From assembly GCA_019637105.1 (NCBI GenBank), contig JAHBWF010000051.1, positions 1-44,960 of the forward strand: 44,960 nt of DNA. The letters run 5' to 3'. The translations under genes were made by a program, and so were the position numbers. The notes below the pieces were generated by a model that ran no database searches, was not told where the DNA came from, and saw nothing but the letters and a program-made list of their open reading frames with translations. The stretch is from Labilithrix sp. (GTDB lineage: Bacteria; Myxococcota_A; Polyangia; Polyangiales; Polyangiaceae). Shown in pieces: positions 9,057 to 16,939 of the stretch. Position 1 is the first letter of the stretch. Every line of letters starts with the position of its first letter.

Positions 9057-9062
9057 TACCGG
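9057..9062 (+). promoter_or_regulatory. Candidate -10 box (TACCGG) before the Cys-rich lipoprotein gene
   Basis: Its end lies seven bases before the ATG at 9070. Part of the recurring short-leader pattern; the hexamer itself is weak. Confidence 0.28.
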
Positions 9063-9069
9063 CTCGACC

Positions 9070-9564
9070 ATGAGTCTTCGCATGAGCTCTCGCGCGCTCG
9101 GCGCCGGCTTCGTCCTCGCGGCGCTCGGCGGGGCGCTCGCCCTCTCCCTCACGAGCAGCGGCTGCTCCGACGACGACGCGCCGGACGCGGGCGACGCCGG
9201 CGCCGAGACCCGGGCGCCCGACGCGAACCGCGCTCCGCCCGCCGGCGAGGACGGCGCGGCGCCGAAGCCCTGCCGGCAGGCGTGCGAGGAGGCTCATCCG
9301 ACGGGCCTCGCGAAGGACGAGGCGATCAACTCGTGCTGGGAGACGTTCTGCGTCGACCCGTGCATCGAGGAGCTGGCCCTCGACGGCGGCGTGGTCGCGG
9401 ACGGCGCGGCGCCGGACGGCGGGACGTGCCGCGCTCCGGTCATCACGATCTCGCTCGATTGCGATCAGTGCACGAACACCTCGTGCTGCGCCTCGTGGGA
9501 CGGGTGCTTCGAGGACGCCGAGTGCACGGCGCTGAACGCTTGCTACCAGGAGTGCGCCGACTGA
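9070..9564 (+). CDS. Secreted Cys-rich lipoprotein
   Basis: The product has 164 residues. A hydrophobic signal segment (about 8-30) is followed by Cys32 in LTSSGC, an imperfect lipobox, then an acidic Asp/Ala-rich linker. The rest holds many cysteines: a CxxxC pair near CRQACEE, CWETFCVDPC, and a C-terminal cluster CDQCTNTSCCASWDGC with CYQEC at the end. The even, spaced cysteines suggest a disulfide-stabilised extracellular domain. This design (signal, acidic linker, small Cys-rich domain) is common in Myxococcota proteomes but has no assigned function. An earlier ATG at 9034 would add 12 residues before the signal and lies upstream of the TA box, so 9070 is preferred. Confidence 0.7.
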   Translation: MSLRMSSRALGAGFVLAALGGALALSLTSSGCSDDDAPDAGDAGAETRAPDANRAPPAGEDGAAPKPCRQACEEAHPTGLAKDEAINSCWETFCVDPCIEELALDGGVVADGAAPDGGTCRAPVITISLDCDQCTNTSCCASWDGCFEDAECTALNACYQECAD

Positions 9565-9635
9565 AGCGGCGATCCGCGCGCCGCCGGGCGGGGACGCGCC
9601 CGCGACCGAGGGGAGATGACCGCCGGGGACCGTGG

Positions 9636-9641
9636 TACGTT
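9636..9641 (+). promoter_or_regulatory. Candidate extended -10 box (TGG-TACGTT) for the clpB-like gene
   Basis: TGG plus TACGTT ends ten bases before the ATG at 9652. If used, it excludes the earlier in-frame ATG at 9616, which lies upstream of the box. Confidence 0.45.
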
Positions 9642-9651
9642 CGACCTCCTC

Positions 9652-12243
9652 ATGGCCTCCGAGCAGACGATCCATCTCGAGCGGTACGCCCCCGACGCCA
9701 AGGCGCTCGTCGCCGGCGCCCAGACCCTCGCCGACGAGCGAAAGCACGTCCAGGTCGAGCCGGTCCACCTGCTCGCGCGCGCGCTCGATCGCGACCGCGG
9801 CGTCGCCGAGGTCTTCAAGAAGGCAGGCGCCGATCCGGCGGACGTCGCGGCCGAGGTCGAGGCGCAGCTCCAGAAGCTCGCGAAGGCGGGCGCCGGGCTC
9901 GCGTACCTGTCGACGGCGATGCTCCAGCTCCTCGGGCGCGCAGAGAAGGAGGCCGACAAGGGCCAGGTCGGGGTCGAGAACCTGCTCAACGCGCTCTCGC
10001 AGGAGATCCGCGGGCCCGCGGCCGTCGTGCTCCAGGCGTTCGCGCTCGGCCCGGGCTCGTTCCGCCCGCACATGGCGGCGCTGAAGAGCGTGCCGCGCGA
10101 GATCGTCGGCGCGTCGGGCTCCGGCTCGACGGCGGACGCCGCGCGCTACCTGCACGACCTGACGGCCCGCGCGAGGGAGAGCGGCTTCGACCCCGTGATC
10201 GGCCGCGACGTCGAGGTGCGCCGCCTCCTCCAGATCCTCGAGCGCCGCCAGAAGAACCACCCGCTCCTCGTCGGCGAGCCCGGCGTCGGCAAGACGGCGA
10301 TCGTCGGCGCGCTCGCGATGCGCATCGCCGCCGGCGACGTCCCGCAGAACCTCGCGTCGCTCTCGATCCTCGAGCTCGAGACCGGCCTGCTCGTCGCCGG
10401 CGCGAAGCTCCGCGGCGAGATCGAGGACCGGCTCAAGCAGGTGATCGCGTCGATCAAGGGGAAGGACTCGCTCCTGTTCATCTCCGGGCTCGAGTCGCTG
10501 CTCGGCCAGGCCGCCGGGGGGAGCGGGATCGGCGACCTCCTGAAGCCGCTGCTCGCGCGCGGAGAGGTGCGCCTGCTCGCGTCGACGACGCCCGAGGGGA
10601 TCCGCAAGCTCTCCGAGAAGGACCCGAACCTCCTCCGTCGCTTCACCGTGCTCACGATCGATCCGGCGACGCCCGAGCGCGCCGTCGAGATCCTCCGCGG
10701 CATCGCCACGCGCTACGAGGCGCACCACAAGGTGCAGATCGGCGACCCCGCGATCACCGCCGCCGTTCGGCTCGCGAAGCGCTACGTCCAGGAGCGAGCG
10801 TTGCCCGACAGCGCGATCGATCTCCTCGACGAGGCCGCCGCGCGCAAGCGCGTCGAGATCGACGGCCTCCCGGCGCACATGGACGACGCCATCCGCCGCG
10901 TCGCCTCGCTGAAGGCGCAGCTCTCGGGCCTGCAGGACGACGTCGACGCGATGAGCGTCAAGACGCGCGAGCGCATCGAGAAGGAGATCCGCGAGCTCGA
11001 GCCCTCGGTCGCCGAGATGCGCACGAAGCTCGAGTCGCGCCGCGGCGCGCTCGCCGCTCAGGCCGCGTTGAAGGAGGAGATGACGAAGCTCCAGACGCAG
11101 CTCGAGCAGGCGCGGCAGGAGCAGAACTTCGCCAAGCTCGGCGAGCTCGAGCACGTGCAGATGCCCGACGTCCGCCGGCGCCTCGAGGCCGCCGACGCCG
11201 CGGTCGAGCGGGCCGGGCTGAAGGACGGCGTCTCCCGCGTGGTCGCCGAGGAGGACGTGGCGCAGGTGCTCGGCGACTGGACGGGCATCCCCGTCTCCAA
11301 GATGCTCGAGGCCGAGAGCGAGAAGCTCCTGAAGATGGAGCAGCGCCTCAGCGAGCGCGTCGTCGGCCAGGACGAAGCGGTGAAGGCGATCTCGAAGGCG
11401 GTCCGCCGCGGGCGCGTCGGCCTGCGCGATCCGGGCAAGCCCATCGGGAGCTTCCTCTTCCTCGGTCCGTCCGGCGTCGGCAAGACCGAGCTCGCGAAGG
11501 CGCTCGCCGAGTTCCTCTTCGACGACGAGCAGTCGATGACCCGCATCGACATGAGCGAGTTCATGGAGAAGCACATGGCGCAGCGCCTCGTCGGCGCTCC
11601 GCCGGGATACGTCGACAGCGAGGAGGGCGGCTTCCTCACCGAGGCCGTGCGCCGGCGGCCGTACAGCGTCCTGCTCTTCGACGAGGTCGAGAAGGCGCAC
11701 GCCGACGTCTTCAACCTGCTCCTCCAGGTGCTCGACGACGGCCGGCTCACCGACGGCCGCGGCCGCACCGCGGACTTCTCGAACACCGTCGTCATCATGA
11801 CGAGCAACATCGGCTCGCAGCGCATCCTCGAGACGGAGCCGAAGCTCTTCGAGTCCGACGAGGGCCGCGAGGCGCTCAGGGACGTGCTCCGCGAGGAGCT
11901 GAAGAACTTCCTCCGCCCGGAGTTCTTGAACCGCATCGACGACGTCATCATCTTCCGCCCGCTCTCGAAGACCGACCTCCGGGGCATCGTCGACATCCAG
12001 CTCCGCAAGGTGGAGAAGCTCGTCGCCGATCGCGAGCTCAAGCTCGAGCTGACCGAGGCGGCGAAGATGCGGCTCGTCGAGCTCGGCTACGAGCCGGCGT
12101 TCGGCGCGCGCCCGGTCAAGCGCGCGATCGTCAAGGCCGTGCAGGACCCGCTCGCCGAGGAGCTGCTCACCGGCGGCTACACCAACGGCAGCACCGTGCG
12201 CTGCGACGTCGACGGCGAGGGCTTCAAGTTCGTCAAGGCGTGA
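9652..12243 (+). CDS. ClpB-like AAA+ disaggregase with degenerate first ATPase module
   Basis: The protein has 863 residues from this start, close to E. coli ClpB (857). Order: Clp N domain (about 10-140), NBD1 (170-395) with intact Walker A GEPGVGKT (208-215), a coiled-coil M domain (about 400-540), then NBD2 with Walker A GPSGVGKT (605-612), Walker B FDE (D677, E678), sensor and C-terminal Clp D2-small domain. The length and M domain place it with ClpB, not ClpA/ClpC. Odd points: the NBD1 Walker B, normally FIDE, reads FISG (Ser278, Gly279), removing both acidic residues. The NBD1 pore loop reads AKLRGE, with Leu253 in place of the conserved Tyr. NBD2 has GYVD instead of GYVG. The Arg-finger pair RRF (329-331) is kept. 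It therefore looks like a specialised paralogue with one live ATPase ring rather than housekeeping ClpB. An alternative ATG is at 9616. Confidence 0.85.
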   Translation: MASEQTIHLERYAPDAKALVAGAQTLADERKHVQVEPVHLLARALDRDRGVAEVFKKAGADPADVAAEVEAQLQKLAKAGAGLAYLSTAMLQLLGRAEKEADKGQVGVENLLNALSQEIRGPAAVVLQAFALGPGSFRPHMAALKSVPREIVGASGSGSTADAARYLHDLTARARESGFDPVIGRDVEVRRLLQILERRQKNHPLLVGEPGVGKTAIVGALAMRIAAGDVPQNLASLSILELETGLLVAGAKLRGEIEDRLKQVIASIKGKDSLLFISGLESLLGQAAGGSGIGDLLKPLLARGEVRLLASTTPEGIRKLSEKDPNLLRRFTVLTIDPATPERAVEILRGIATRYEAHHKVQIGDPAITAAVRLAKRYVQERALPDSAIDLLDEAAARKRVEIDGLPAHMDDAIRRVASLKAQLSGLQDDVDAMSVKTRERIEKEIRELEPSVAEMRTKLESRRGALAAQAALKEEMTKLQTQLEQARQEQNFAKLGELEHVQMPDVRRRLEAADAAVERAGLKDGVSRVVAEEDVAQVLGDWTGIPVSKMLEAESEKLLKMEQRLSERVVGQDEAVKAISKAVRRGRVGLRDPGKPIGSFLFLGPSGVGKTELAKALAEFLFDDEQSMTRIDMSEFMEKHMAQRLVGAPPGYVDSEEGGFLTEAVRRRPYSVLLFDEVEKAHADVFNLLLQVLDDGRLTDGRGRTADFSNTVVIMTSNIGSQRILETEPKLFESDEGREALRDVLREELKNFLRPEFLNRIDDVIIFRPLSKTDLRGIVDIQLRKVEKLVADRELKLELTEAAKMRLVELGYEPAFGARPVKRAIVKAVQDPLAEELLTGGYTNGSTVRCDVDGEGFKFVKA

Positions 12244-12350
12244 CGCCCGGCACGGCACGGCGCCGCGCCGGCGGCTTCGCGTTCGTCGGAACGTGACGCC
12301 CGGCCCCGCGACGACGGCGGTTTCTCGCGTCGTCGAAACGTGACGCACCG
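12220..12350 (+). repeat. Three diverged copies of the clpB-like gene's 3' end
   Basis: The last codons and stop of the clpB-like gene (core GTTCGTCAAGGCGTGACGCC, from 12220) recur downstream as TTCGTCGGAACGTGACGCCC (to about 12301) and CGTCGTCGAAACGTGACGC (to about 12347). The TGA falls at 12241, 12294 and 12341, so spacing is 53 and 47 bp. Only the first copy is coding. Confidence 0.6.
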
Positions 12351-12381
12351 CGACGACGCGGCGCCGGCCGTCCCGCGGTGG

Positions 12382-12387
12382 TAACCT
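12382..12387 (+). promoter_or_regulatory. Candidate extended -10 box (TGG-TAACCT)
   Basis: TGG plus TAACCT ends seven bases before the ATG at 12395. That spacing would start the transcript at or within a base or two of the ATG. Confidence 0.45.
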
Positions 12388-12394
12388 CGTCCTG

Positions 12395-13186
12395 ATGCGA
12401 TACGCCTTCCTCGTCCTCGCGGCGGCGCCTCTCTTCGCCCTCGCCTGCGGCCGCGTCCTCGAGGACGACGAGGACGACGCGGCCCCGACGGGCGCGGACG
12501 CCGGAGAGGGCGGCGCGCCCGCGATCGAAGCCTCCGGCCCCACGCCCGACGCCGCCGACGCCCCGCACGAGAGCAGCGAGGACGACGCGGGCTACGCCGT
12601 GCCGTTCTCGATGACGTTCGAGCAAACGCTCGTCGGCCCCGACGGCGCGAACCAGCCGACGACGGCGACGTTCGCGGAGAGGCCCATCATCGATGGCGGC
12701 TCCGCGAAGGTCGACACGGCCGCGTCCCCGACCTTGATCACGCGCACCTTCCCGGAGCAAGCGCGGCTCTTCGTCTCGTTCTACGTGCGGTTCGACGGGC
12801 CGCTCTCGGGGTCGCTGACCTTCGCGCGCCTCGGGGGCAGCGCCGGCGACACCTTGATCGAGCTCAAGGCATCCGCGACCAATCCGTCTAGGCTGATTCT
12901 CTCCGCGCAGGTCCCCGGGGAGACGATCCCGCTCGGCGAAGTCGCAGCGGACAAGCCCTGGCGGTTCGGGCTCCAAGCGATCCGCACCGGCGCTTCGAAC
13001 CAGCTCGTGGTCGGCGTCGCGATCCTGGCGACCGACTTCGGGGATCCTTACACCACCCAGGTCACCACGAGTCTCCCGAGCAAGATCGAGCTCGGCAGCT
13101 TCTACCCCTTACCCTCCACCTCCGTCGCCGTGGTCTTCGACGACGTGCTCGGGCGCACGGACGACTTCGCGCCGCCCACGCTCTGA
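12395..13186 (+). CDS. Lipoprotein with acidic linker, function unknown
   Basis: The product has 263 residues. The signal peptide ends in a clear lipobox, FALAC, with Cys18. Next comes an acidic, Ala/Asp/Glu-rich linker to about residue 65. The C-terminal 190 residues look like a beta-sandwich: MTFEQTL, then LFVSFYVRFDGPLSGSLTFARLG, LIELKA, and a late VAVVFDDVLG strand. The FYVRF pattern and closing VVFDDV strand resemble LamG/concanavalin-A-like lectin folds in secreted proteins of this group, but that is inferred from strand pattern only. It should be exported and lipid-anchored. No enzyme motif is visible. Confidence 0.7.
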   Translation: MRYAFLVLAAAPLFALACGRVLEDDEDDAAPTGADAGEGGAPAIEASGPTPDAADAPHESSEDDAGYAVPFSMTFEQTLVGPDGANQPTTATFAERPIIDGGSAKVDTAASPTLITRTFPEQARLFVSFYVRFDGPLSGSLTFARLGGSAGDTLIELKASATNPSRLILSAQVPGETIPLGEVAADKPWRFGLQAIRTGASNQLVVGVAILATDFGDPYTTQVTTSLPSKIELGSFYPLPSTSVAVVFDDVLGRTDDFAPPTL

Positions 13187-13276
13187 TCGCGCGGCGGCGC
13201 GTGAGGATCGGCTGAATAGCGCGGCGAAGCGCGTCGTCTACTCGGAGCATCGCCTTCGCTTCCATCTTTCGTCTTG

Positions 13277-14068
13277 GTGCGATTCGCTTCACTCCCCCTG
13301 ATCGTCGGGATCACCCTGACCGCGCGCGCCGCGGCGGCGCAACCCCTCGAGCCGAACCTCTGCATGCCGGACCGCCCGCTCACGCCGGGCTGCCAGTACG
13401 CGCCGCCGGGGAGGCCGCCGGTCGTGACCCCGCAAGAGCAGGCGGCGTACCGCGCCCGGGTCGAGGCGGACTACTTCGCGAAGAACGGGCCGTCGGCCTA
13501 CGACGCCGCGCTCCGGCAGAAGGACGAGGAGCGGCATCGGGCCTGGGTCTCGCGCGCCGAAGCCGCGCGCCCGGCGGACATCCCGGTCCGCTTCCCTCTC
13601 GTCGAGCCGAGCGCCGGCTTCCGCATCGGCACCGTCCAGAGGAAGTCGTACGGCCACGCCGGGCCCGAGGTCGGCTTGACCTTCCGGTTCAATCGGTACT
13701 TCGCGGTCGACGTCCCGATCGCGCTCATGCAGACGTGGGCGGGCAGCCTCGGACGGTGGGCGACCTTCGCCGCGAGCCCCGCCTTCGTCGCGAGCCTCGC
13801 GTCGAAGAGCAGCATCGTCTACGCGCGCGGCGGGCCCGACGTCCTCGTCCCGAGCGGCGCCTCGGGCTTCGCCCCCAACACGATGATCGGCGGGCACCTC
13901 GGCTTCGGGCTCGTCGGCTTCGCCGCGTCCCTCCCGAACTACGGCTACGTGGGCCTCGGCTACGAGCTCCGCGCGTCGTTGCGCGGCGGCGTCGGCGGCC
14001 CGAGCTCGCTGCTCGACGTCCCTCGACTCGGCGCCGACGGCGTCTTCTTCCTGCGGATCGGCCTGTGA
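13277..14068 (+). CDS. Secreted protein with C-terminal outer-membrane-like domain
   Basis: The product has 263 residues from the GTG at 13277; an adjacent TTG at 13274 is an equally possible start. A signal peptide ends in ARAAAAQ. A Cys-containing segment (LCMPDRPLTPGCQY) follows, then a charged helical stretch (EQAAYRARVEADYFAK) to about 105. From there the protein alternates short hydrophobic and polar strands with many Gly and Tyr, such as VGLTFRFNRYFAVDVPIALMQ and YGYVGLGYELRASLRGG, ending in FFLRIGL. This suggests a small beta-barrel in the outer membrane. Its stop overlaps the start of the next gene (GTGA), so the two are translationally coupled. No named family is recognised. Confidence 0.65.
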   Translation: MRFASLPLIVGITLTARAAAAQPLEPNLCMPDRPLTPGCQYAPPGRPPVVTPQEQAAYRARVEADYFAKNGPSAYDAALRQKDEERHRAWVSRAEAARPADIPVRFPLVEPSAGFRIGTVQRKSYGHAGPEVGLTFRFNRYFAVDVPIALMQTWAGSLGRWATFAASPAFVASLASKSSIVYARGGPDVLVPSGASGFAPNTMIGGHLGFGLVGFAASLPNYGYVGLGYELRASLRGGVGGPSSLLDVPRLGADGVFFLRIGL

Positions 14069-14997
14069 AGCACGGTCGCACGCTCCTCGCGCTGCTCTCG
14101 CTCGTTGCCGTGCTCGTGCCGGCGGCGGCGAGCACCGCGCGCGCGCAGACCTGCCCGAACAACGCCCCCGTCTGCGTGGGCACGGACGGCCGCGTCATCA
14201 TCGCGCCGCCGGCGCCCACGGTGCACGTCGATCCTAACGCCGACGCGCGGGCGCGCGCCGAGGCCGAGGCCCGGGCGCGCGCCGAAGCCGAGGCGCGCCT
14301 GCGCGCGCAGCAGGCCGCGCTCCAGGCGGAGGTCGATCGCGTGCTCGCGTGGAAGGCCTACCTGAGCTGGCAGGCTCGGGCGAAGGCCGAGGTCGAGCTC
14401 GCGGCGTCGGCGCGGCTCTCGGCGGACGCGCGCGCGAACGCCGAGCGGTCGTGGGATCGCTGGGCGGGCGCGCCGCTCCCTCTGCTCGGCCCGCGGCCGG
14501 ATCGCTACGTCGCGTTCCCTCGCGCGGAGCTCTCGCCGCTCACGTTCTGCGCCGCCGTCTTCACCGGCCGCGACCTCCCCTCGTACATGGGCGCGTGCCT
14601 CCCGTTCCGCTTCCGCTTCGACCGATCGTGGTCGGTGCTCGTCGACGCGTCGTTCCTCTTCGAGCGGTACCGAGACACGCGCTTCCACACCGCAGGGCTC
14701 CACCCGGCGCTCGCCTACAGCTTCGCGCACGGCCGCGGCGAGCTCGCCGGCTCGCACGCGTTCGTCCGCGCCGGCTTCGACGGGCAGATCCCGATCGACG
14801 GACGCACGGCCACGCCCGACACTTACGTGGGCGCGCACGCGGGGCTCGGCGCGCACGCTCAGCTCGGAGACGTCGTCGGGATCGGGCTCGAGCTCCGCGG
14901 TCTGTACCGCGGCGGCACGAGCGGCGCCGACCACGGCGCCGCGCGCGCGCGCTTCGGCGCGGAGGTCCGCGCGCACGTCCTGACGCTGGCGTGGTGA
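14065..14997 (+). CDS. Secreted coiled-coil plus beta-barrel-like protein
   Basis: The product has 310 residues from the GTG at 14065, which overlaps the preceding stop as GTGA. A signal peptide ends near STARAQ. Then come a short CPNNAPVC segment and a strongly heptad-like Ala/Glu/Arg helix (ARAEAEARARAEAEARLR, about 62-110), and from about 140 a strand-rich region with Phe, Arg and Gly, ending in VRAHVLTLAW. The layout mirrors the upstream protein: signal, Cys pair, helix, barrel-like end. The two may form one envelope complex or derive from an old duplication. Function is unknown. The long Ala/Arg/Glu repeat could inflate similarity to unrelated coiled coils in searches. Confidence 0.65.
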   Translation: MKHGRTLLALLSLVAVLVPAAASTARAQTCPNNAPVCVGTDGRVIIAPPAPTVHVDPNADARARAEAEARARAEAEARLRAQQAALQAEVDRVLAWKAYLSWQARAKAEVELAASARLSADARANAERSWDRWAGAPLPLLGPRPDRYVAFPRAELSPLTFCAAVFTGRDLPSYMGACLPFRFRFDRSWSVLVDASFLFERYRDTRFHTAGLHPALAYSFAHGRGELAGSHAFVRAGFDGQIPIDGRTATPDTYVGAHAGLGAHAQLGDVVGIGLELRGLYRGGTSGADHGAARARFGAEVRAHVLTLAW

Positions 14998-15101
14998 GCC
15001 GGGCCGTTCGCTCGACCGGTTCAGGTCCGCCCGCGCGAGCGCGCGGGCTCGCCCGTTCGCGGTCGAGCCGCCTCCGAGCGCGAGCCGCGCCCGCCGCGCC
15101 C

Positions 15102-15165
15102 GGACCTCCGCCGCGACGGGACCTCCGCCGCCCCGTCCTCCCGGGTCGGACCTCCGCCGCGGCCC
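15102..15165. repeat. GGACCTCCGCCG repeats in a 320-bp non-coding gap
   Basis: The gap 14998-15317 holds no convincing gene. Inside it, GGACCTCCGCCG occurs three times (from 15102, 15119 and 15148) and is followed by further GC-rich decayed copies. The spacing is irregular (17 and 29 bp). A TAGATC box near 15276 could serve the next gene. Confidence 0.45.
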
Positions 15166-15317
15166 GGATCTCGGCCGCGCGGCCGATCCCGACCCCGGCG
15201 GCGCGCGATGGCGTAGCCGTCGCAAGGGCGAACCCGCGGGCTGCGCGGCGGGACCGGCGCGAGCACGCTCCGCGACGTAGATCGTGACGTCCACTCCACC
15301 GACGGCGGCGAAGCCCT

Positions 15318-16763
15318 TTGCCTCATCGTACGCAAGTTGCCGCGAGCGCGCTCACCGAGGGCACATCCGCTCTGCCCGGCTTGTGGTCCACGCTCCGCGA
15401 AGCGGTCCGCGGATCGCAGGAGGACCTCACGACCGTCCCGCTTCGCCGCGCCGTCCTCCTGCTCGCCACTCCGGTCGTGCTCGAGATGTCGATGGAGTCG
15501 CTCTTCGCGATCGTCGACATCTTCTACGTCTCGCGGCTGGGCTCGGAGGCGATCGCCACCGTCGGCCTGACCGAGACGATGCTCTCCCCCGTCTACGCGC
15601 TCTCCATCGGCCTCTCCGCCGGAGCCACGGCGCTCATCTCCCGTCGAACCGGGGAGAAGGACCCGGAGGGCGCGGCCGTCGCGGCGGGGCAGGTCATCCT
15701 CGTCGCGCTCGTCTACGCCGCGGTGATCGGCGCCGCCGGAGCGCTGCTCGCCCCGACCCTCCTGTCGGCGATGGGGGCCAGCGCGAGCGTCCTCGCGTCC
15801 GGCGCGACCTACGCGCGCACGATGCTCGGAGGGAGCGTCACGATCTTCCTCCTCTTCGTGTTCAGCGCCATCTTCAGGAGCGCCGGCGACGCCGTCATCG
15901 CCATGCGATCGCTCTGGCTGGCGAACGGGCTCAACATCGCCCTCGCGCCGGTGCTCATCTTCGGCGTCGGGCCGATCCCGGCGCACGGCGTCCTCGGCGC
16001 GGCCATCGCGACGACGGTGAGCCGCGGCGTCGGCGTCCTCTATCAGGTGAGCGTCCTCTCTCGCGGCCCTCGCCGGCCGCGGCTGCCGTTCGAGCGGCGC
16101 CACCTCGGACCGCGGCCGCGCGTGATGGTCCGCCTGGTTCGGCTCGCCTGGACGGCGACGATCCAGGTCCTCGTCGAGACCGTGAGCTGGCTCGGCCTCG
16201 TGCGCATCCTCTCCGCGTTCGGGAGCGCCGCCGTCGCGGGTTACACGATCGCGATGCGCGTGACGACGTTCGTCCTGCTCCCGGCGCTCGGCCTCGCGAC
16301 GTCGGCGGCGACGCTGGTGGGCCAGAACCTCGGCGCGAACGAGCCGGAGCGCGCGCGTCGATCCGTGAGCACGATCGCGCTCTACAACACCCTCTTCCTC
16401 CTCGTCATCGGCGCGACCCTGGCCGTCGCGGCGAGGTCCGTGCTCGGCGTCTTCACGAGCGATCCGAGCGTCCTCGCCTACGGCGCGGACTGCCTCCGCA
16501 TCGTCGCGATCGGCTTCGTGACGTTCGCCTACGGGATGGTGACGATCCAGGCCTTCAACGGCGCGGGCGATCCCATGACGCCGCTGGCCATCAACCTGGG
16601 CGCGTTCTGGGGCCTGCGGGTGCCCCTCGCGTACGTGCTCGCGGTGCTCGTGGACCTCGGGCCGCGCGGCGTCTTCCTCGCCATCACCGCGTCCTATTCG
16701 GCGCAGGCGATCGCGGGCGGCGTCCTCTTCCGGCGCGGCAGATGGCAGAGGAAGAAGGTGTGA
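15318..16763 (+). CDS. MATE family multidrug/toxin efflux transporter
   Basis: The product has up to 481 residues with about 12 hydrophobic segments in two related halves, as in MATE transporters, which expel cationic drugs or toxins using Na+ or H+ gradients. Family signs are the first-helix region ATPVVLEMSMESLFAIVDIFYVSRLGSEAIA, the loop GLSAGATALISRRTGEKD, FSAIFRSAGDAV, and in the second half GLATSAATLVGQNLGANEPERARRS followed by GMVTIQAFNGAGDPMTPL. The start is uncertain: 15318 is a TTG, and the first 40 residues before the transporter fold are polar, so a later non-ATG start is possible. No regulator is adjacent. The next gene, an MFS transporter, is on the same strand 176 bases on. Confidence 0.85.
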   Translation: MPHRTQVAASALTEGTSALPGLWSTLREAVRGSQEDLTTVPLRRAVLLLATPVVLEMSMESLFAIVDIFYVSRLGSEAIATVGLTETMLSPVYALSIGLSAGATALISRRTGEKDPEGAAVAAGQVILVALVYAAVIGAAGALLAPTLLSAMGASASVLASGATYARTMLGGSVTIFLLFVFSAIFRSAGDAVIAMRSLWLANGLNIALAPVLIFGVGPIPAHGVLGAAIATTVSRGVGVLYQVSVLSRGPRRPRLPFERRHLGPRPRVMVRLVRLAWTATIQVLVETVSWLGLVRILSAFGSAAVAGYTIAMRVTTFVLLPALGLATSAATLVGQNLGANEPERARRSVSTIALYNTLFLLVIGATLAVAARSVLGVFTSDPSVLAYGADCLRIVAIGFVTFAYGMVTIQAFNGAGDPMTPLAINLGAFWGLRVPLAYVLAVLVDLGPRGVFLAITASYSAQAIAGGVLFRRGRWQRKKV

Positions 16764-16939
16764 CCCCGCTCCCGAGCCACTCGCGCGGACGAGCTCCCCG
16801 CGTTCGCCCGAGCTCAGGCGACGCACGGCTCCGCGATCCGCGCGGGCTTCGCTAGTGTCCCGACACGCGGGCGGCGTGCGGCGAGCTCCGCCGACCCGCG
16901 AACGCTACCGTCCATGCACCTCGCGCCGCTTGTCTCCGG

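Noticed and set aside
8896-12543. Long minus-strand open frame opposite grxC and the clpB-like gene
   Set aside because: Leu/Arg/Asp-rich shadow; the plus strand encodes recognisable families.
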